From NCBI GenBank assembly GCA_018907035.1, contig JACCIC010000135.1:1295001-1359000 (forward strand): DNA of 64,000 bases, read 5' to 3'. This document shows, in pieces, positions 23,801 to 35,190 of this stretch (the first letter of the stretch is position 1; every line of letters begins with the position of its first letter). The notes below the pieces were generated by a model, which saw nothing but the letters and a program-made list of their open reading frames with translations, was not told where the DNA came from and did no database searches. This DNA comes from Sycobia sp. Sy_11 (lineage: Eukaryota; Arthropoda; Insecta; Hymenoptera; Epichrysomallidae). The translations under genes were made by a program, and so were the position numbers.

Positions 23801-24092
23801 TGCTATTCTCTAATGGTATGCTACTTATCTACCAGGCTCATGTACATTATATATAATATTTCTTAAAGTTTCAGACTACTAGCGAATGCTGAACAAAAGA
23901 TGAAGAATGACAAGTAAGACAGAGATGTAGTTAATGTGATACACGATATAATAGAGCATGGAGGCCATGATTTGAATAATTAATTGAGGTTTCGCTATGG
24001 GTGCCTGCGGGGCAGACAGACTGTTACTTTTACATCCACAAATGCGCTTATTCAAAGATTATGCGACTCTACACATTAGTGTATATATATAT
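20861..24092. other. Long AT-rich spacer, no gene recognised
   Basis: About 3.2 kb. Small items: a perfect hairpin GACTATCAC-4 nt-GTGATAGTC at about 22,287-22,308; an ACATACAT-type short repeat at 22,830-22,855; and a minus-strand lysine/arginine-rich open run (L-K-D-S-E-R-I-K-R-Q-Y-V-R-A-D) at about 21,440-21,560 that I cannot assign. Confidence 0.45.
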
Positions 24093-25276
24093 AGTGTGTC
24101 CCAAAAGTTTTAACATTGGGGGTACAAAAGACGTAATAAATGTATAAAATTGTTTTAACAAATTTTCTATTCAAAATAGTCTCCATTAAAAGTAATACAC
24201 AATTGGCACGATCTCCCTGTCCCATGATACCATTTATTCACTCCTATTTTGGACTACTTTTTAATTTTATTTTCACAACTTTTGGTATCTCGTCTATTGC
24301 CGCAAAACGGTTCGCTTTCAAGTCGATTTTTAATTTTTGAAACAGGAAGTAGTCAAGGGAGCACAAATGACGCTAGTATGATAGGTGACTGAATACAAGA
24401 ACCATTTTTTCTTTGCCAAAAATTGAGTATTAGTTGCCGCAGTATATGCTGGTGCATTATTCTACCAGAGAAAAAAAGAGCGGTTTTTCCATAACTCGGG
24501 TCTAATATAGGCAATTCTTTTACGCGAGCGATCGAACACTTGTTGGTAAAATGCAGCATTCACAGTAATACCTTGAGTAACAAATTCTTTGTAGATGATA
24601 CCTTTAGAATAAAAAATGGATAATATTTTCTTAAATTTTGATTTTTAAAAGTTTAATTTTTTTGGTTGCGGAAAGTTTTCATCAATCCACGCAGCACTGT
24701 GGCGCTTCGTTGCAAGATCGTATGCAAAACACCAACTTTTATAACCACTACTAATAGTTTCAAGAAAAATTGGTGTTTTAATCAATTCCAGTAAGTTAAG
24801 CGCATGAGAAACTCGTTTCTCTTACTGTTTGGCAGTTAGCGCGTGTGAAGCGAAAAGCGCGCACACCGTCTTTTTTTGAATTCATTCGTTATAATACGTT
24901 GAAGGTTCTTTAATTAATTTGCAACTATAGTTACGGTTATCCTTTCAGGAAGCTGTGACTTTATCGATATTATCGTCACTCTTCGTCGCGCATGGTCGCC
25001 TGTCCCTTTCATCGTCTTCAACAGACTCTGCAACTGTCGCAAAGAGGTTATACCACCGTGAATATTAGCACGACACACAACACATTTATTATAAGCCATT
25101 TTTAATATTTCCTTCGTTTCTGTTGCACTTTTACCAAATTTAAAGTAAAATTTAATTGCAACACGTTGTTTGACATTTTTATTCATTTCAATGATAGTAA
25201 CTCCTTTGATACTTCCACGCAACTGCTATTGAACAGCTGTATGTAATCCGATAAACTTGAAAGTTTGTTTGAGACA

Positions 25277-25281
<5 letters not shown>
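24093..25281 (-). mobile_element. Mariner relic M4 with both inverted ends
   Basis: Ends GTGTGTCCCAAAAG (left) and its counterpart TTTGTTTGAGACACAC (right) are inverted repeats abutting TA dinucleotides of a (TA)n tract. The minus-strand N-terminal ORF (24,914-25,222) has K-Q-R-V-A-I-K-F-Y-F-K-F-G-K-S-A-T-E-T, the mariner helix-turn-helix start. The catalytic end (24,353-24,559) has L-D-P-S-Y-G-K-T-A-L-F-F followed by a degraded N-N-A-P-A-Y region and, further on, L-T-T-S-C-F. Length is close to a full 1.2-1.3-kb mariner, but frameshifts and stops destroy the transposase. Confidence 0.8.

Positions 25282-25324
<43 letters not shown>
25279..25324. repeat. (TA)n microsatellite
   Basis: Forty-odd bases of TA between mariners M4 and M5. 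Both elements target TA, so this tract is the landing platform for each of them. Confidence 0.95.
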
Positions 25325-25332
<8 letters not shown>

Positions 25333-25335
25333 ATA

Positions 25336-26093
25336 CGAGGTCAGACCATTAATTAATGCGACATAATTCAAAAATCGAGTATATTTAAAAATTAAGGTGC
25401 ATCGCTGCGATTTCCTTAGGGTGGTTTTAGTAACATTGCGATTTCTTTAGACGCCAAAAACTGAAAGATACTGAACGCGCTGTGATAGGGAGCATTATCG
25501 TGATGCAGAACTCAAGACTTCGCGATCTCTGGATGCACCTTGAGCACCCTTTTTCGTAATTTTTGAAGGACATTGCGGTAGAATACTTGATTTACGGTTT
25601 GTCCTGATGGTACAAATTCTTTGTCAACCACCCCTTTGCTATCGAAAAAGTAAATGAACATGGTCTTCACTTTGGACATGCTCATTCTCGCCTTCTTTGG
25701 CCTTGGCGCTCCAGGAGATAGTGACTGTTGGCTTTGTCGTTTAGTTTCGAGGTCATATTGAAAGCACCATCTTTCATCACCAGTAATAGCTCGATCGAGA
25801 AGTGTAGGATAACTTTCAACCTGCTCGAGACAATCTTGAGCGATGTTCATTCGGTGGGCTTTTTGCTCATCTGAAAGATTCTTCGGTAACATCTTCGTGC
25901 ATAGCGTGATATGCACCACTCGCGCTTTGTTACAAAACACTAAACAGCTGGCGAAGAAATGATCGTGGTGGTTCGTCGAGGTCGCAATCGAGAGGTAGAG
26001 ATCTACTGTTACGGTGGCGGAGTTACATGTTCGCAGTGTTACCACAGGCCGAGGAATAAAATCGGTCAGATTACTTAATTGTCTGATCTCGTG
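25336..26093 (-). mobile_element. Shortened mariner M5, part of transposase intact
   Basis: Terminal repeats CGAGGTCAGACCATTAATTA (left) and CACGAGATCAGACAATTAAG (right, reverse complement) flank it with TA on both sides. The minus-strand ORF 25,512-26,045 carries, after an unrelated N-terminal run, K-N-L-S-D-E-Q-K-A-H-R-M-N-I-A, I-T-G-D-E-R-W-C-F-Q-Y-D (first catalytic D), P-R-P-K-K-A-R and the F-F-D-S-K-G-V-V segment, ending in a stop just before H-H-D-N-A-P-Y-H (second D, about 25,495). The N-terminal DNA-binding part and the third-aspartate region are deleted. At about 760 bp it is a non-autonomous derivative. Confidence 0.85.
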
Positions 26094-26702
26094 TATTCGT
26101 CAAAAAGATTCCAATAAGTGAATTTTTGAATAATTCTATAAAAATTATTTTCAAATATATATGTTGTATAATTAAAGATTTTTATGAGCCACGATAAAAT
26201 ACGAATAATTATATTTAAAATTAAGCTTTTAATGCATTTAATAGTAAATAGTTCAAATGGGTATAATTGAATTGAGTTGAAAAAATGCACAAGTTACTCG
26301 TCACTTTTAGCAATAAAATAAGTCGTAACATAGTAATTTTACTGGAAACTACGAATAGATTATATGTGCAAAAATATAACTATTAACCAAAGTAAATAAG
26401 TTAGGCGATATTGATGTATTTTTAGCATAGTAAGAATTTTAACTACATCTTCTCATGTATTTTATAAATAATTTATATAAAGTATTTTCCGAAAGTTCCA
26501 AATATATTATCATAAAAAATATTATATAATTAAATTAAAAATCGGTTCATAGATATAGTCTGTGATCAAGAGAAACAGAATAATATGTGTTCTTAGCAAG
26601 TTAAGAAATTTACAACTTATAAATCTTATATGTTTTTATATTTTCTATAAAATGTTTTTCTAATTCAATAACATATTAAGACAAAACAATGTACATAATA
26701 AT

Positions 26703-26950
26703 ATATTTAATTATATTATAATCTTTCCATAGTAAAGCAATACAATGTTCATATACCAGAATAATATTTATACAAAATATTTTTCTAAAACGTTTCGAAA
26801 TTGATGAAGAAAAAATATATGTTCAATATATGTAATTATATTCTAAATCTTTTCATAGTAAAACAAAAAAGTGTTCATATACCAGAATATTATTTATACA
26901 AAACATTTTTCTATAGACTTCCGAAATAGATTAACAAAAAGTTAATTATA
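26703..26950. repeat. Two-copy tandem repeat, period about 124 bp
   Basis: The block TAATTATATT...CATAGTAAA...GTTCATATACCAGAATA...TTTATACAAAA..TTTTTCTA occurs from 26,703 and again from 26,827, clearly diverged. A related third version (GTTCACATGTCAGAAAAATA) lies near 46,330. Confidence 0.65.
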
Positions 26951-27109
26951 TAACACAATAGCGCCGTAAAACAAGGGATCATTAAAACCAATTGTTAAGT
27001 GCATTTCTATATTATATGCACTCTTTTAAAAAATTACATGTATAGTTCACACAAATATATCTTAAAATCTAAAAAATAATAATAAATAAATAGTTTTAAC
27101 AGAAATGAA

Positions 27110-27275
27110 ACTTAATAAAGTAATGAGATCATTTACGAATAACTGAGATTATTTTAATATCATTTTGTCGACGCGTGAACTCATAAAAAAGAATTAATTA
27201 TCTTGAATCATTGATGTTTTTGTGTGCATATTCTTCTGATATTTATTCGGATTCATCATCATTAAAATAAACAGG
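27110..27275 (+). repeat. Dispersed repeat, copy 1
   Basis: TTAATAAAGTAATGAGATCATT ... ATCATTTTGTC ... GAATCATTGATGTTTTT ... ATATTCTTCTGAT matches 41,445-41,640 in the same orientation with scattered differences. Unknown family, no coding capacity. Confidence 0.65.
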
Positions 27276-29033
27276 TATTTAGAATATATATTTAGAATAT
27301 AATTACATATATTATTATGTATATAGTTTTGTCTTATTATATTATTGAAGTTAGAAAAATATAAGGTTTTTATAAAATATATATAAGATATATATAAGAT
27401 TTATAAGTTGTAAATTTTTACTGTCCGGCCTTGACCGATTTTCGCGTTCTCTCTATTCATTTGATTGTTTATTTACACGGTTTGAGCTTTCGATTATTCA
27501 CAGATTATCATGTTCAATTTTATATAATTTCGAAGGGCTTCTCGTCAATAATATAAAATAATCCATTTTTAAAGAACTCAGGAGCGCTTGATTTTATTTA
27601 AAAATTGTTACACGATTTTATTAAATAATTATAAAATTGGTACATGATTTTAGTAAATATTATTTCTTATTTTTTTTTTTTTGTAATTAGTTAATTACAT
27701 GGATTTCCCTATTCTAATCAATCGGCGATTAAACCTAATTCTCCGTTGATCTGGATGTATGAATGCGAAGAGCGCCTTGTCATTAATACACCATTTAATT
27801 TTATTAATTTTGTTTGGTTGTTTATTTATTCTGTTGACCTCTGTTAATATCGATATATATGGTTATTCTATTTATTTAACATCTGCTTATGCGCGTTATT
27901 TACTTATTAAATTATATAGATATATTTACTCGCCACTGAGTAACCAATGTTAAAATAGACACATACAAAGAGAACTAAATTTTCAAAATAACATTTGAAA
28001 CACTTACTATTCAAAATTTTATCTAAATAAATTTTAATAGATCAATACCTTTATTAATTGATAGAGATAAACGCTTTGAATCCTTGTAACGTTCTTATTC
28101 TCTTCGGGATAGTCTACGCGGTATATTTCAGGGTAGTTTGAGAGGGGAGGAAATATTTTCGAGAACGCACTGTGGATCATGTAAATAATTATTACTTAAT
28201 GGTTATTATATAACGGTTTCATCAATGAAGGATTTCCTCGACGACTGCGAACTTCTGCAACAATATAAAAAAAGAACGAAAATAGTTATTAAACAAATAA
28301 AAATAAATATAACACGAAAATTATAATAAAGTGTATATTTATATAATAATTTGTAATATTAGACACACGCTATTTTCCGGTATGTTCAATGATTCGGTGA
28401 TATCTACCGTACGAATATCTGGTGCTATAAATTTATAATTAAATTATAAAGTAATATAAATAATCAGGTTGATTTTATTAGGTAATAAAATAAAAGTATA
28501 CCGTAATTCCGCTGATCTTTTGAGGAGAGGCTTGCTACAGAGATGAGATTAATAATTCGGAAGAAAGTTTATTGCAGAAATTCTTTGAGCTCTGTACAGA
28601 CTTAGCTCAGGGAGGTGTTCGTATAAAACGACTTTGTCGGAGTCGGTTCACCGGTTCAACTACTGATTTTACCTTTTGCAGGCAAATTTAAAATAATTTT
28701 ATCCGTAAAGTCTGTTGCCGCACGAATAACATCGGACGAACCGCCGCTTTTATAATAAAAATAATGCATCATAACCATTATAATCATTTATAATAATAAT
28801 AGTAATTATAATAATAATATATTATAAGAATTACAATGCTTAATTTATAAAAATTGTAGCATTTATACTACTTCAGTTCATTTATAATTATTTATAATTA
28901 TAATAATATAAAGAATTATAATAATTAATAACTCGTGATCTTGGTGTTTTTGTCTATTCGGATATATGCGTTTATACATGGATTAAAGCGCATAGATTCA
29001 TGTGTGTTTTTATTACATACATACAGATATATA

Positions 29034-29632
29034 CGAGGTGTGTTAAAAAAATAACGACAATTTTCTTTTTATAAAAAAAATATTTATTTATTCATCAATA
29101 TCTATTTTGCTTCCTTCAAAGGAATCCCCCTTGGATATAATGCACTTGTTCGAAAGCTTTTTCCAATCCTCGAAACACTTTTGATACTCGATTTTTGCTT
29201 TTAGCTCTTTCAGCAATTCGTTTTTAATGTCATCTATGTTTGTAAAATAACGGCCTTTTAATATTCTCTTTATTTTTGGAAATAGAAAAAAGTCTCATGG
29301 AACCATATCTGCCGAATTTGGAGGCTGAGGCATCATTAAAGTTTTGTTTTTGGCCAAAAAGAATGCCTCCACTGGGACGATTGAGCCTTAATTTCGACAT
29401 TATACCCGTAAACCCATGTTTCGTAACCTGTTATAACACTTTTATAGTCACCGAGCTTAAAAAATACGTCTAACGTTAACGGCTGCCACTTAAAAAGTAA
29501 GCAATGAATATTGTTGAAAATTTTATCGTACTACAGGGGAATGCTTACCAATATAATAAAAAAAATTTTATACAAGCGGACACTTCAAACCCGCAAAATT
29601 TAAGAATTCTCATTACTTTTTGAACACACCTC

Positions 29633-29635
<3 letters not shown>
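29034..29635 (-). mobile_element. Shortened mariner M6 inserted in LTR copy 2
   Basis: Inverted ends CGAGGTGTGTTAAAAAAATA (left) and CGAGGTGTGTTCAAAAAGTA (right, reverse complement) are each flanked by TA. Minus-strand frames give V-I-T-G-Y-E-T-W-V-Y-G-Y-N-V-E-I-K-A-Q-S-S-Q-W near 29,380-29,450, in which the first catalytic aspartate is replaced (G-Y-E where G-D-E is usual). They then give a C-terminal F-E-D-W-K-K piece near 29,165. About half of a normal mariner is missing. The family's long inverted ends resemble those of M12. Confidence 0.8.

Positions 29636-29678
<43 letters not shown>
29636..29678. repeat. (TA)n microsatellite
   Basis: TA tract immediately right of M6, providing its TA target. 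Confidence 0.95.
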
Positions 29679-29681
<3 letters not shown>

Positions 29682-29995
29682 TACATGAAAACAGAAAAAA
29701 AATGTATACACGATCGTGTACTTAATATAGTTATATATTACATTTCTATTATACGGGTGTTTTCGGTAGTACACCCGTTCTATACAATCAGAGTATACGC
29801 GACGGTGTAGAGACTTTTGAATTCCCCTTCCATGGCATATACCTCGATGCTTGCGTAAGTCGAGTGAGAGAAAGAACGATAGCGCACAGGCATGTATTAG
29901 AGATGGACGTAGGCCTAATGCACTCGGCACGGCTCTTTCTCGCCGCGCGAATTCTATCCTCTCTCGTATGCTCTTCTACCTTTACACGGTGATCA

Positions 29996-29999
<4 letters not shown>

Positions 30000-30045
<46 letters not shown>

Positions 30046-30077
30046 TATTACGCTCTCTCTCTCTCTCTCTCTCTCTT
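30000..30077. repeat. (GA)n / (CT)n inverted microsatellite
   Basis: A GA run (about 30,000-30,041) is followed after a short gap by a CT run (about 30,056-30,076), so the pair can fold into a hairpin. In LTR copy 1 the same place has short GAGAGA / TCTCTCT runs either side of CTAGATATCGCG, so the expansion grew from an existing hairpin in the LTR. Confidence 0.85.
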
Positions 30078-30330
30078 TTGGGGTTGCCGGTATACTTAAT
30101 GTATTTATTTTAGTATTCGTCGCGACCTTTTCATGCTTTCGTGCAATTATTAATTGTTGTTGGGCGGTTTTCGTGCATTGATAATATGATTTCTATAACA
30201 ATATTTTTGCCGATGTTATGTTTTGTTATGTATATTAGTATAATCCGTATTTATTAGTGATTGCGTATTTTTGAACTGACTTTAACGATTTTAATGAAAC
30301 GAATTTGAATTGAATAAATACAATAATTTA

Positions 30331-30868
30331 TACTTAATCGAAATTTATAATTTTTTCAATCTAAATTATTTTCTCGATTTCTTACTCATATTAAAAAAAA
30401 AAAAAGAAAATAAACTTTCTCATATCCGAAATTCTCTGATCATTATTCTGTTTGATCCGATTGTTTATTTACTGAATGATATATTTTGTAAAATATAAAT
30501 AGGATAATATATTTGTTTGCATATAAATTAATTCTGATTTTTTGTTTATCATGTATTTAATTCCTTTTGCTTTGTTCAATTCGAATCTATTCTTTAATTT
30601 ATGTGCGTAATATCGTTCGCTTTTATATGCGACTCCCCTTCATTCACTCCATTTCATTTTTCATTAATTCAAGTTCGTATTTTTAAAATAAATTTAAGGG
30701 TACATTATTCGCACAAATTCTTCACAATTTGGTAAATTGTTTTAAAAAAATATTTGTTTTTTTGTTATATTGTTATAAAAATATTTGAATTAATCAATAT
30801 TATTAGGGTAAACTTAATAATAATATTAATAATTTAAAATATCAATTAAAAAATGTATATATATATTG
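30331..30868. other. AT-rich spacer, nothing recognised
   Basis: Contains a short poly-A run near 30,392 and an AT-driven open frame (30,310-30,498) that is not a credible gene. Confidence 0.5.
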
Positions 30869-31673
30869 TAACGATGTGTGTTCGCCTCGAGCACGAGGAC
30901 GGCAGACGCGGCCATTGCAAAAAGAGTGCTCGATTGAGTTGAGCCCCGAATTAATGTAGCGAGGGAGAGGAGCGATCCACGACGGTCTTTCAGTTACAAA
31001 AGGGAACGAGGATCAGTACGGCAAAATGAAATGCAAAATAAATAAGTCAAAAGTCGTATTTAATAAAATATAGAAATATAAAAATAATAGGAGCGCGGAG
31101 TCATGTGGCGCGGTGCGCAGGCCGAGGTCCGTCGGAGCGACGGCACACGCGAAGTCAAGGAAGAGAGAGAGAGAGAGAGAGTAATATGGACTGCCACTTA
31201 CAACTACTACGCCGGTGTCGTCGAGGAAGGTGGTGGTGGCAGAACTTCGAAGCGTAGCAGCGATTTTCTAAGTTTGTTTTTGGCTTGCATGAACTCGCGC
31301 GTAACACTGCAGACATCTAACTATTCTCGCGCGCGATGTGCTGCTCCACTCCCCTCTCTGCTCTTTCTTACTTATCTGTTCATTGGTGTGTTAGTACGTC
31401 GGCCTGTAATATTACTAGATATTAAATATAGATATAAATAATAAGTCGTATGTACATGTATTTATATACAGGTTACGACAGAAGAGAAAACATCGGGATG
31501 CGTGATAGCAAACATGAGTGGCGCTTGCGATCCCCGTCACACACGCAATGGTGCGCGTGTCCGCATCGTCATATCTCTCACGGATCATGTCGAACTGCGA
31601 ATTCGGGAGCTCTCGCCTGTAGGGAACGTGAACTCCAGACGCTGGTAGCCCGAGCGTGGCAGGTGACACTGCA

Positions 31674-31732
<59 letters not shown>

Positions 31733-32145
31733 ATCATACATAATTGAGCGATTGCTTAACAAGGAGAGGAAGGAGAATTAAGCCGTCAGAAGCAAGGGCT
31801 TACCGACTCCTGTACGTTACCTAACGGAGTTCTCTATAATTTGAACTCCTCCCTACTTCCCCAATAATGGACCTTTATGAGTATGGATGACGACGCGCGA
31901 GCTAACGATAATAAGTTCTCCATTCATCTCCGACACCTCACTGGTGTCTCCTAACATGTTACCAACCTGGCACTTTCTCGAATTGCAGCCAGACTCACTG
32001 TTCGGTCTCTTTAAGGTTCAAAGCGACGACCGATTCCTGTGCATGTAGGAAAATTTCAGCGACGCGTGAGGCGGAACAGTAGGAAAGGAGAAAAGGCAGT
32101 TCAGACAGATTGAACGTTCAGGTACAGTTCCCTACAACAACCCTC
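30869..32145. mobile_element. GC-rich LTR-like block
   Basis: Begins TGTAACGATGTG directly after a TA run and is GC- and CpG-rich, with (GA)n at 31,160-31,180 and (CT)n at 31,677-31,727. A possible end is CCCTACA near 32,134, which would give TGTA...TACA ends, but no target duplication was seen. Its ACGGCAAAATGAA segment (about 31,019) resembles ACGGCAAATGAA at about 43,049, in another GC-rich block. The open frames over it are mostly microsatellite. LTR identity is inference; an old promoter or CpG island is the alternative. Confidence 0.4.
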
Positions 32146-32269
32146 ACAGGAGTCGGTAGCTGCAGCTTGGAGATGAGTTACTCAGCAACCTGCTCCTATC
32201 GTAAATTTCATGAAAGATTGCCAGTTTCAGCATATTCTGAATTTGCAACAAGTCATTTCTGAACACGTT

Positions 32270-32692
32270 TGACAAAGTACTGTCAATAAGGAGTACTACA
32301 TAGAAATTTGAGGCGTCTACTTGAAGCAATTCGTCATAAATGACCGGATTTGTGGACCAACAATTCATGGTTTATTCACATGGATAATGCACCGGCACAT
32401 TCTAGCTTGATTGTGTCTGAATTTTTGACTAAACACGAAATGAAAGTTAATGCTCAGCCACCGTACTCGCCAGATTTGGCTCCCTGTGATTTTTTCCTGT
32501 TTCCGAAACTCAAAAATCCGCTTCGAGGAACGTACCATAAGTCCATAGTCAATATCGCCAGACAAACATTTTTCTTCCGTAAACAAACAGATGACAAACA
32601 CACACTAATGGAGATATTGCACTCAAATTACAGACGGACATCAAAAAAGGTTGTACCAATATAGGAAAAAAAAATTTTACTGATTCAGTTTA
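32270..32692 (+). pseudogene. Mariner fragment M7 (3' part)
   Basis: The plus frame 32,350-32,664 reads W-F-I-H-M-D-N-A-P-A-H-S-S (second catalytic D) and P-P-Y-S-P-D-L-A-P-C-D-F-F-L-F (third D), with a C-terminal tail. The right end TTTTACTGATTCAGTTTACG matches the inverted ends of M10, which belongs to the same family (blocks GTCAATAAGGAGTACTAC and GACCGGATTTGTGG are shared). The 5' two thirds are missing. Confidence 0.85.
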
Positions 32693-33010
32693 CGTGCGGA
32701 GTTTAAATGCACCAGTCCGCGTCAAATTGTTTGAGATTCTTAAAATCATTTTGACAAACAAAATTTAATAGAGTTTTGAACACTCTTTAACATATGATAG
32801 TGTGGATTTTCAAATAATGTGATAAACGATATTATATTAAATTAATAACCAAATAGAACTATGTAAATTACCAATATATTTTAAGTTACCAATTATGACC
32901 CATTAAAATTATATCAAAATATATATTTGTAAATAAAATTGAGTTTATAATAATCATTCTTACGAGAAGACTAGATGCTGATATTTTATAAATATATTAA
33001 AAGTTTTTGT
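32693..33010. other. AT-rich spacer, nothing recognised
   Basis: No structure seen. Confidence 0.5.
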
Positions 33011-33011
33011 T

Positions 33012-33975
33012 ATAGGTTTGTTAGAAAAGTAATAAATGCAGATATTTTTCAAATGGTTTTAAGAATATTTTGACCAAAAATTTACGTATATTAGAATTTT
33101 AAATAAATATTCAGACAAAAATATATTTCTTTATAAATATTTTAGAAAGATTTTGAAATATTTTGAGCTGTAAAAATATAGACAGTAATTCTGTATGTTC
33201 CCTTTCGGTCATTGTTTGGAACGGTCCCTTGGTCACTGTTTGGAACGGTCCACCAGTCATGGATCACGACCGCTTTCGTTTGATATTGTCATATGTGATT
33301 CATTTTTCGTCGCCAGTCACCATCCGCTTCAAAATGGGTCGAGTTCGTTCCGTTTTAAAAGCAGCACATCGCAGGCGTCGATTCGGTCCAGAAGGTTTTA
33401 TAGCGACAAATCATGCGGCACCCAAATATCAAGCTTTTTTTGTATCCAGTCTTCTGCAGATAGTTTAAAATGGTTTGATGACTAACTCTTATCTCCTGGG
33501 CAATGTTACGAGATGCCACATGCCGGTCTAACTCGACAAATTCCATGATTTGATCGGTATTCGTCGTCACAGGTCTTTCGCCGGCTGGCTTATCCATGGT
33601 GTCGTTTGCACCAGCTCTAAAACATCGAAGCCATTCCTCTACGATTCGAAGTGATAGCGTGCCATCCCCCAAAATACCATTAATCTCACGGAACGTTTCT
33701 CTAGCGGATTTGCCTTTGACGAAGGAAAATTTTAAAATAGCGCGAATTTCGGCGATACTGAACTCCATGTTTACACTTTGGAATATATAATATTCCAAAG
33801 TCTATAACTTTGGAGCGCAATATCCAAACTAATCATGCATAGCGTCGTTTTGTACATTATGTCAAGACCTTTCAAATGACGTATAGTATTGCCAGATACG
33901 AGTTTTGTAACGATTTGTACATAGCCGCGAAATTCATAAGACAAAAAGGCGGAAGGGAGATATTTGACAACCTAA
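33012..33975 (-). mobile_element. Shortened mariner M8
   Basis: Right end TTAGGTTGTCAAATATCTCC (minus strand) next to TA; left end ATAGGTTTGTTAGAAAAGTA is its rough counterpart. The minus-strand ORF starting at an ATG at about 33,768 encodes M-E-F-S-I-A-E-I-R-A-I-L-K-F-S-F-V-K-G-K-S-A-R-E-T, two helix-turn-helix units, and continues through L-N-Y-L-Q-K-T-G-Y-K-K to M-V-T-G-D-E-K (first D) near 33,310, broken by a stop in place of W and a frameshift near 33,400. A GGTCCaCTGTTTGGAACGGT-like unit is duplicated at 33,214-33,255. The second and third catalytic regions are deleted. Confidence 0.8.
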
Positions 33976-33985
33976 TATATGTATA

Positions 33986-35190
33986 CAAGGGTGGTTTGAT
34001 GAGTCCGTGACTTCTCGAAAGGCGGCGCTGTTATCGTAAATATTTTACTACTCTAAGAGACTATCATCTCATACAAGCAGGTGTACAAAGTTTCAAGTCA
34101 ATACGTTGCTTAGAAAATTTTAATAGTCTTTTGAATTTAGTATTTCATTGTTTTTACAAAAGCATGGAAAAAACGAATTTCGAGCGGTTATTGAACATTA
34201 CTTTCTGCGTGGAAAAACAATCAAAGAAATTAAAGAAAAGCTTAAAAAATATTATAAGAATTCCGCTCCATTACATGTTATGGTTTACAAACGGTTGACT
34301 GAATTTCGTTCTGGTAGAATGAATACAAGTCGTGCTGAGCGTTCTGGCCGCCCAAAAGAGGTGACTAATCAAGATTTGGCCAATAAAATCCATGATATGA
34401 TACTCGAAGATCGTTGATTAAAGATACGCGAGATTAGTAACACTGTAGAAATTTCGACTAAATGCGTATTTCATATTTTGCATGAAATTTTGAATATGAG
34501 AAAACTATCTGCAAGATGGGTGCCGCATTTCCTCAGAGTCGACAATAAACGGTCACACATTGTTGCATCTAAACAATGTTTGGACATGTTTCAGCGTAAT
34601 CCAAGCAAATTTTGCGCCGGTATGTTACTGTTGATGAAACATGGATTCATCACTATACGCGAGAAACGAAGCGGCAGTCAAAAATGTGGACTGAACATGG
34701 AAAACCTGGTCCGAAAAAAGCAAAAACTGTTCCATTAGCCGGTAAGCTCACGGCCACAGCTTTTTGGGACTCACGGGGTATAATACTAATCGATTACCTA
34801 CAGAAGAGAAAAACAATTACAGGACAGTATAATGCTTCATTATTGGATAGATTTGAAGCCATACTTAAGGAAAAGCGGCCCCACTTAGTGAAGAAAAAAG
34901 TGCTCTTTCACAACGACAACGCACCAGCGCACACGAGAGCTATAGCAATAGTCAAATTAGCAGAATTACGTTACGAATTACTTCCTCACCCACCTTATTC
35001 TCCAGATTTAGCACCGTCCGATTATTTTCTATTTCCAAACATAAAAACTTGGCTTGGTAATAAAAGATTTTCATCGAATGAAGAGATTATACCTGCCACA
35101 AATGATTATTTTGAGGATTTAGACAAAAGTTACTTTTTGGAAGACTTAAAAAGATTGAATACCGCTTGAATAAATGTATTAATTACTCGA
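33986..35190 (+). mobile_element. Mariner M9, catalytic core preserved
   Basis: The left end CAAGGGTGGTTTGATGAGTC follows a TA and resembles irritans-type mariner ends. The transposase starts at ATG 34,164 with an extra A in the following run that shifts the frame. It then reads N-E-F-R-A-V-I-E-H-Y-F-L-R-G-K-T, has a TGA at 34,415-34,417 and a second frameshift near 34,615. From 34,612 one frame runs to 35,169 with V-T-V-D-E-T-W-I-H-H (D1), F-H-N-D-N-A-P-A-H-T (D2) and P-D-L-A-P-S-D-Y-F-L-F (D3), spaced as DD34D. The right inverted end is missing: the element stops where the fold-back element begins. Confidence 0.85.

Larger units (their letters stand above)
26096..28080. other. AT-rich spacer with local repeats
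   Basis: No gene. It holds the tandem and dispersed repeats listed separately (26,703-26,950 and 27,110-27,275) and a minus-strand 71-codon open run (26,075-26,290) whose composition is simply that of AT-rich DNA. Confidence 0.45.
28085..30330 (-). mobile_element. Diverged LTR (copy 2), minus orientation, mariner inside
   Basis: Starts TGTAACGTTC like copy 1 and follows it block by block: TCGGGATAG-CTACGCGGTA, TTTGAGAGGGGAGGAA, one GATCTTTTGAGGAG minisatellite unit (about 28,504), TTCACCGG, the AT triplet segment, then a CGGGTG...CACCCG hairpin (about 29,755-29,778), GCCGCGCG and the GTCGCGACCTTT block (about 30,118). Mariner M6 and (TA)n/(GA)n tracts are inserted. The far end (GGCCGTCGCA in the other copies) could not be found, so it is truncated or too diverged. 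It is the oldest of the three copies by divergence. Confidence 0.7.

Noticed and set aside
31415..31762. ORFs on both strands over 31.4-31.8 kb
   Set aside because: Open mainly because of the (CT)n tract; no domain and no codon-usage support.
33986..34020. TTTGATGAGTCCGTGA...GAAA resembles a hammerhead ribozyme core
   Set aside because: It is the mariner M9 inverted end, which matches irritans-type ends at those positions. The stem II partner of GTCC is absent, so the resemblance is chance.
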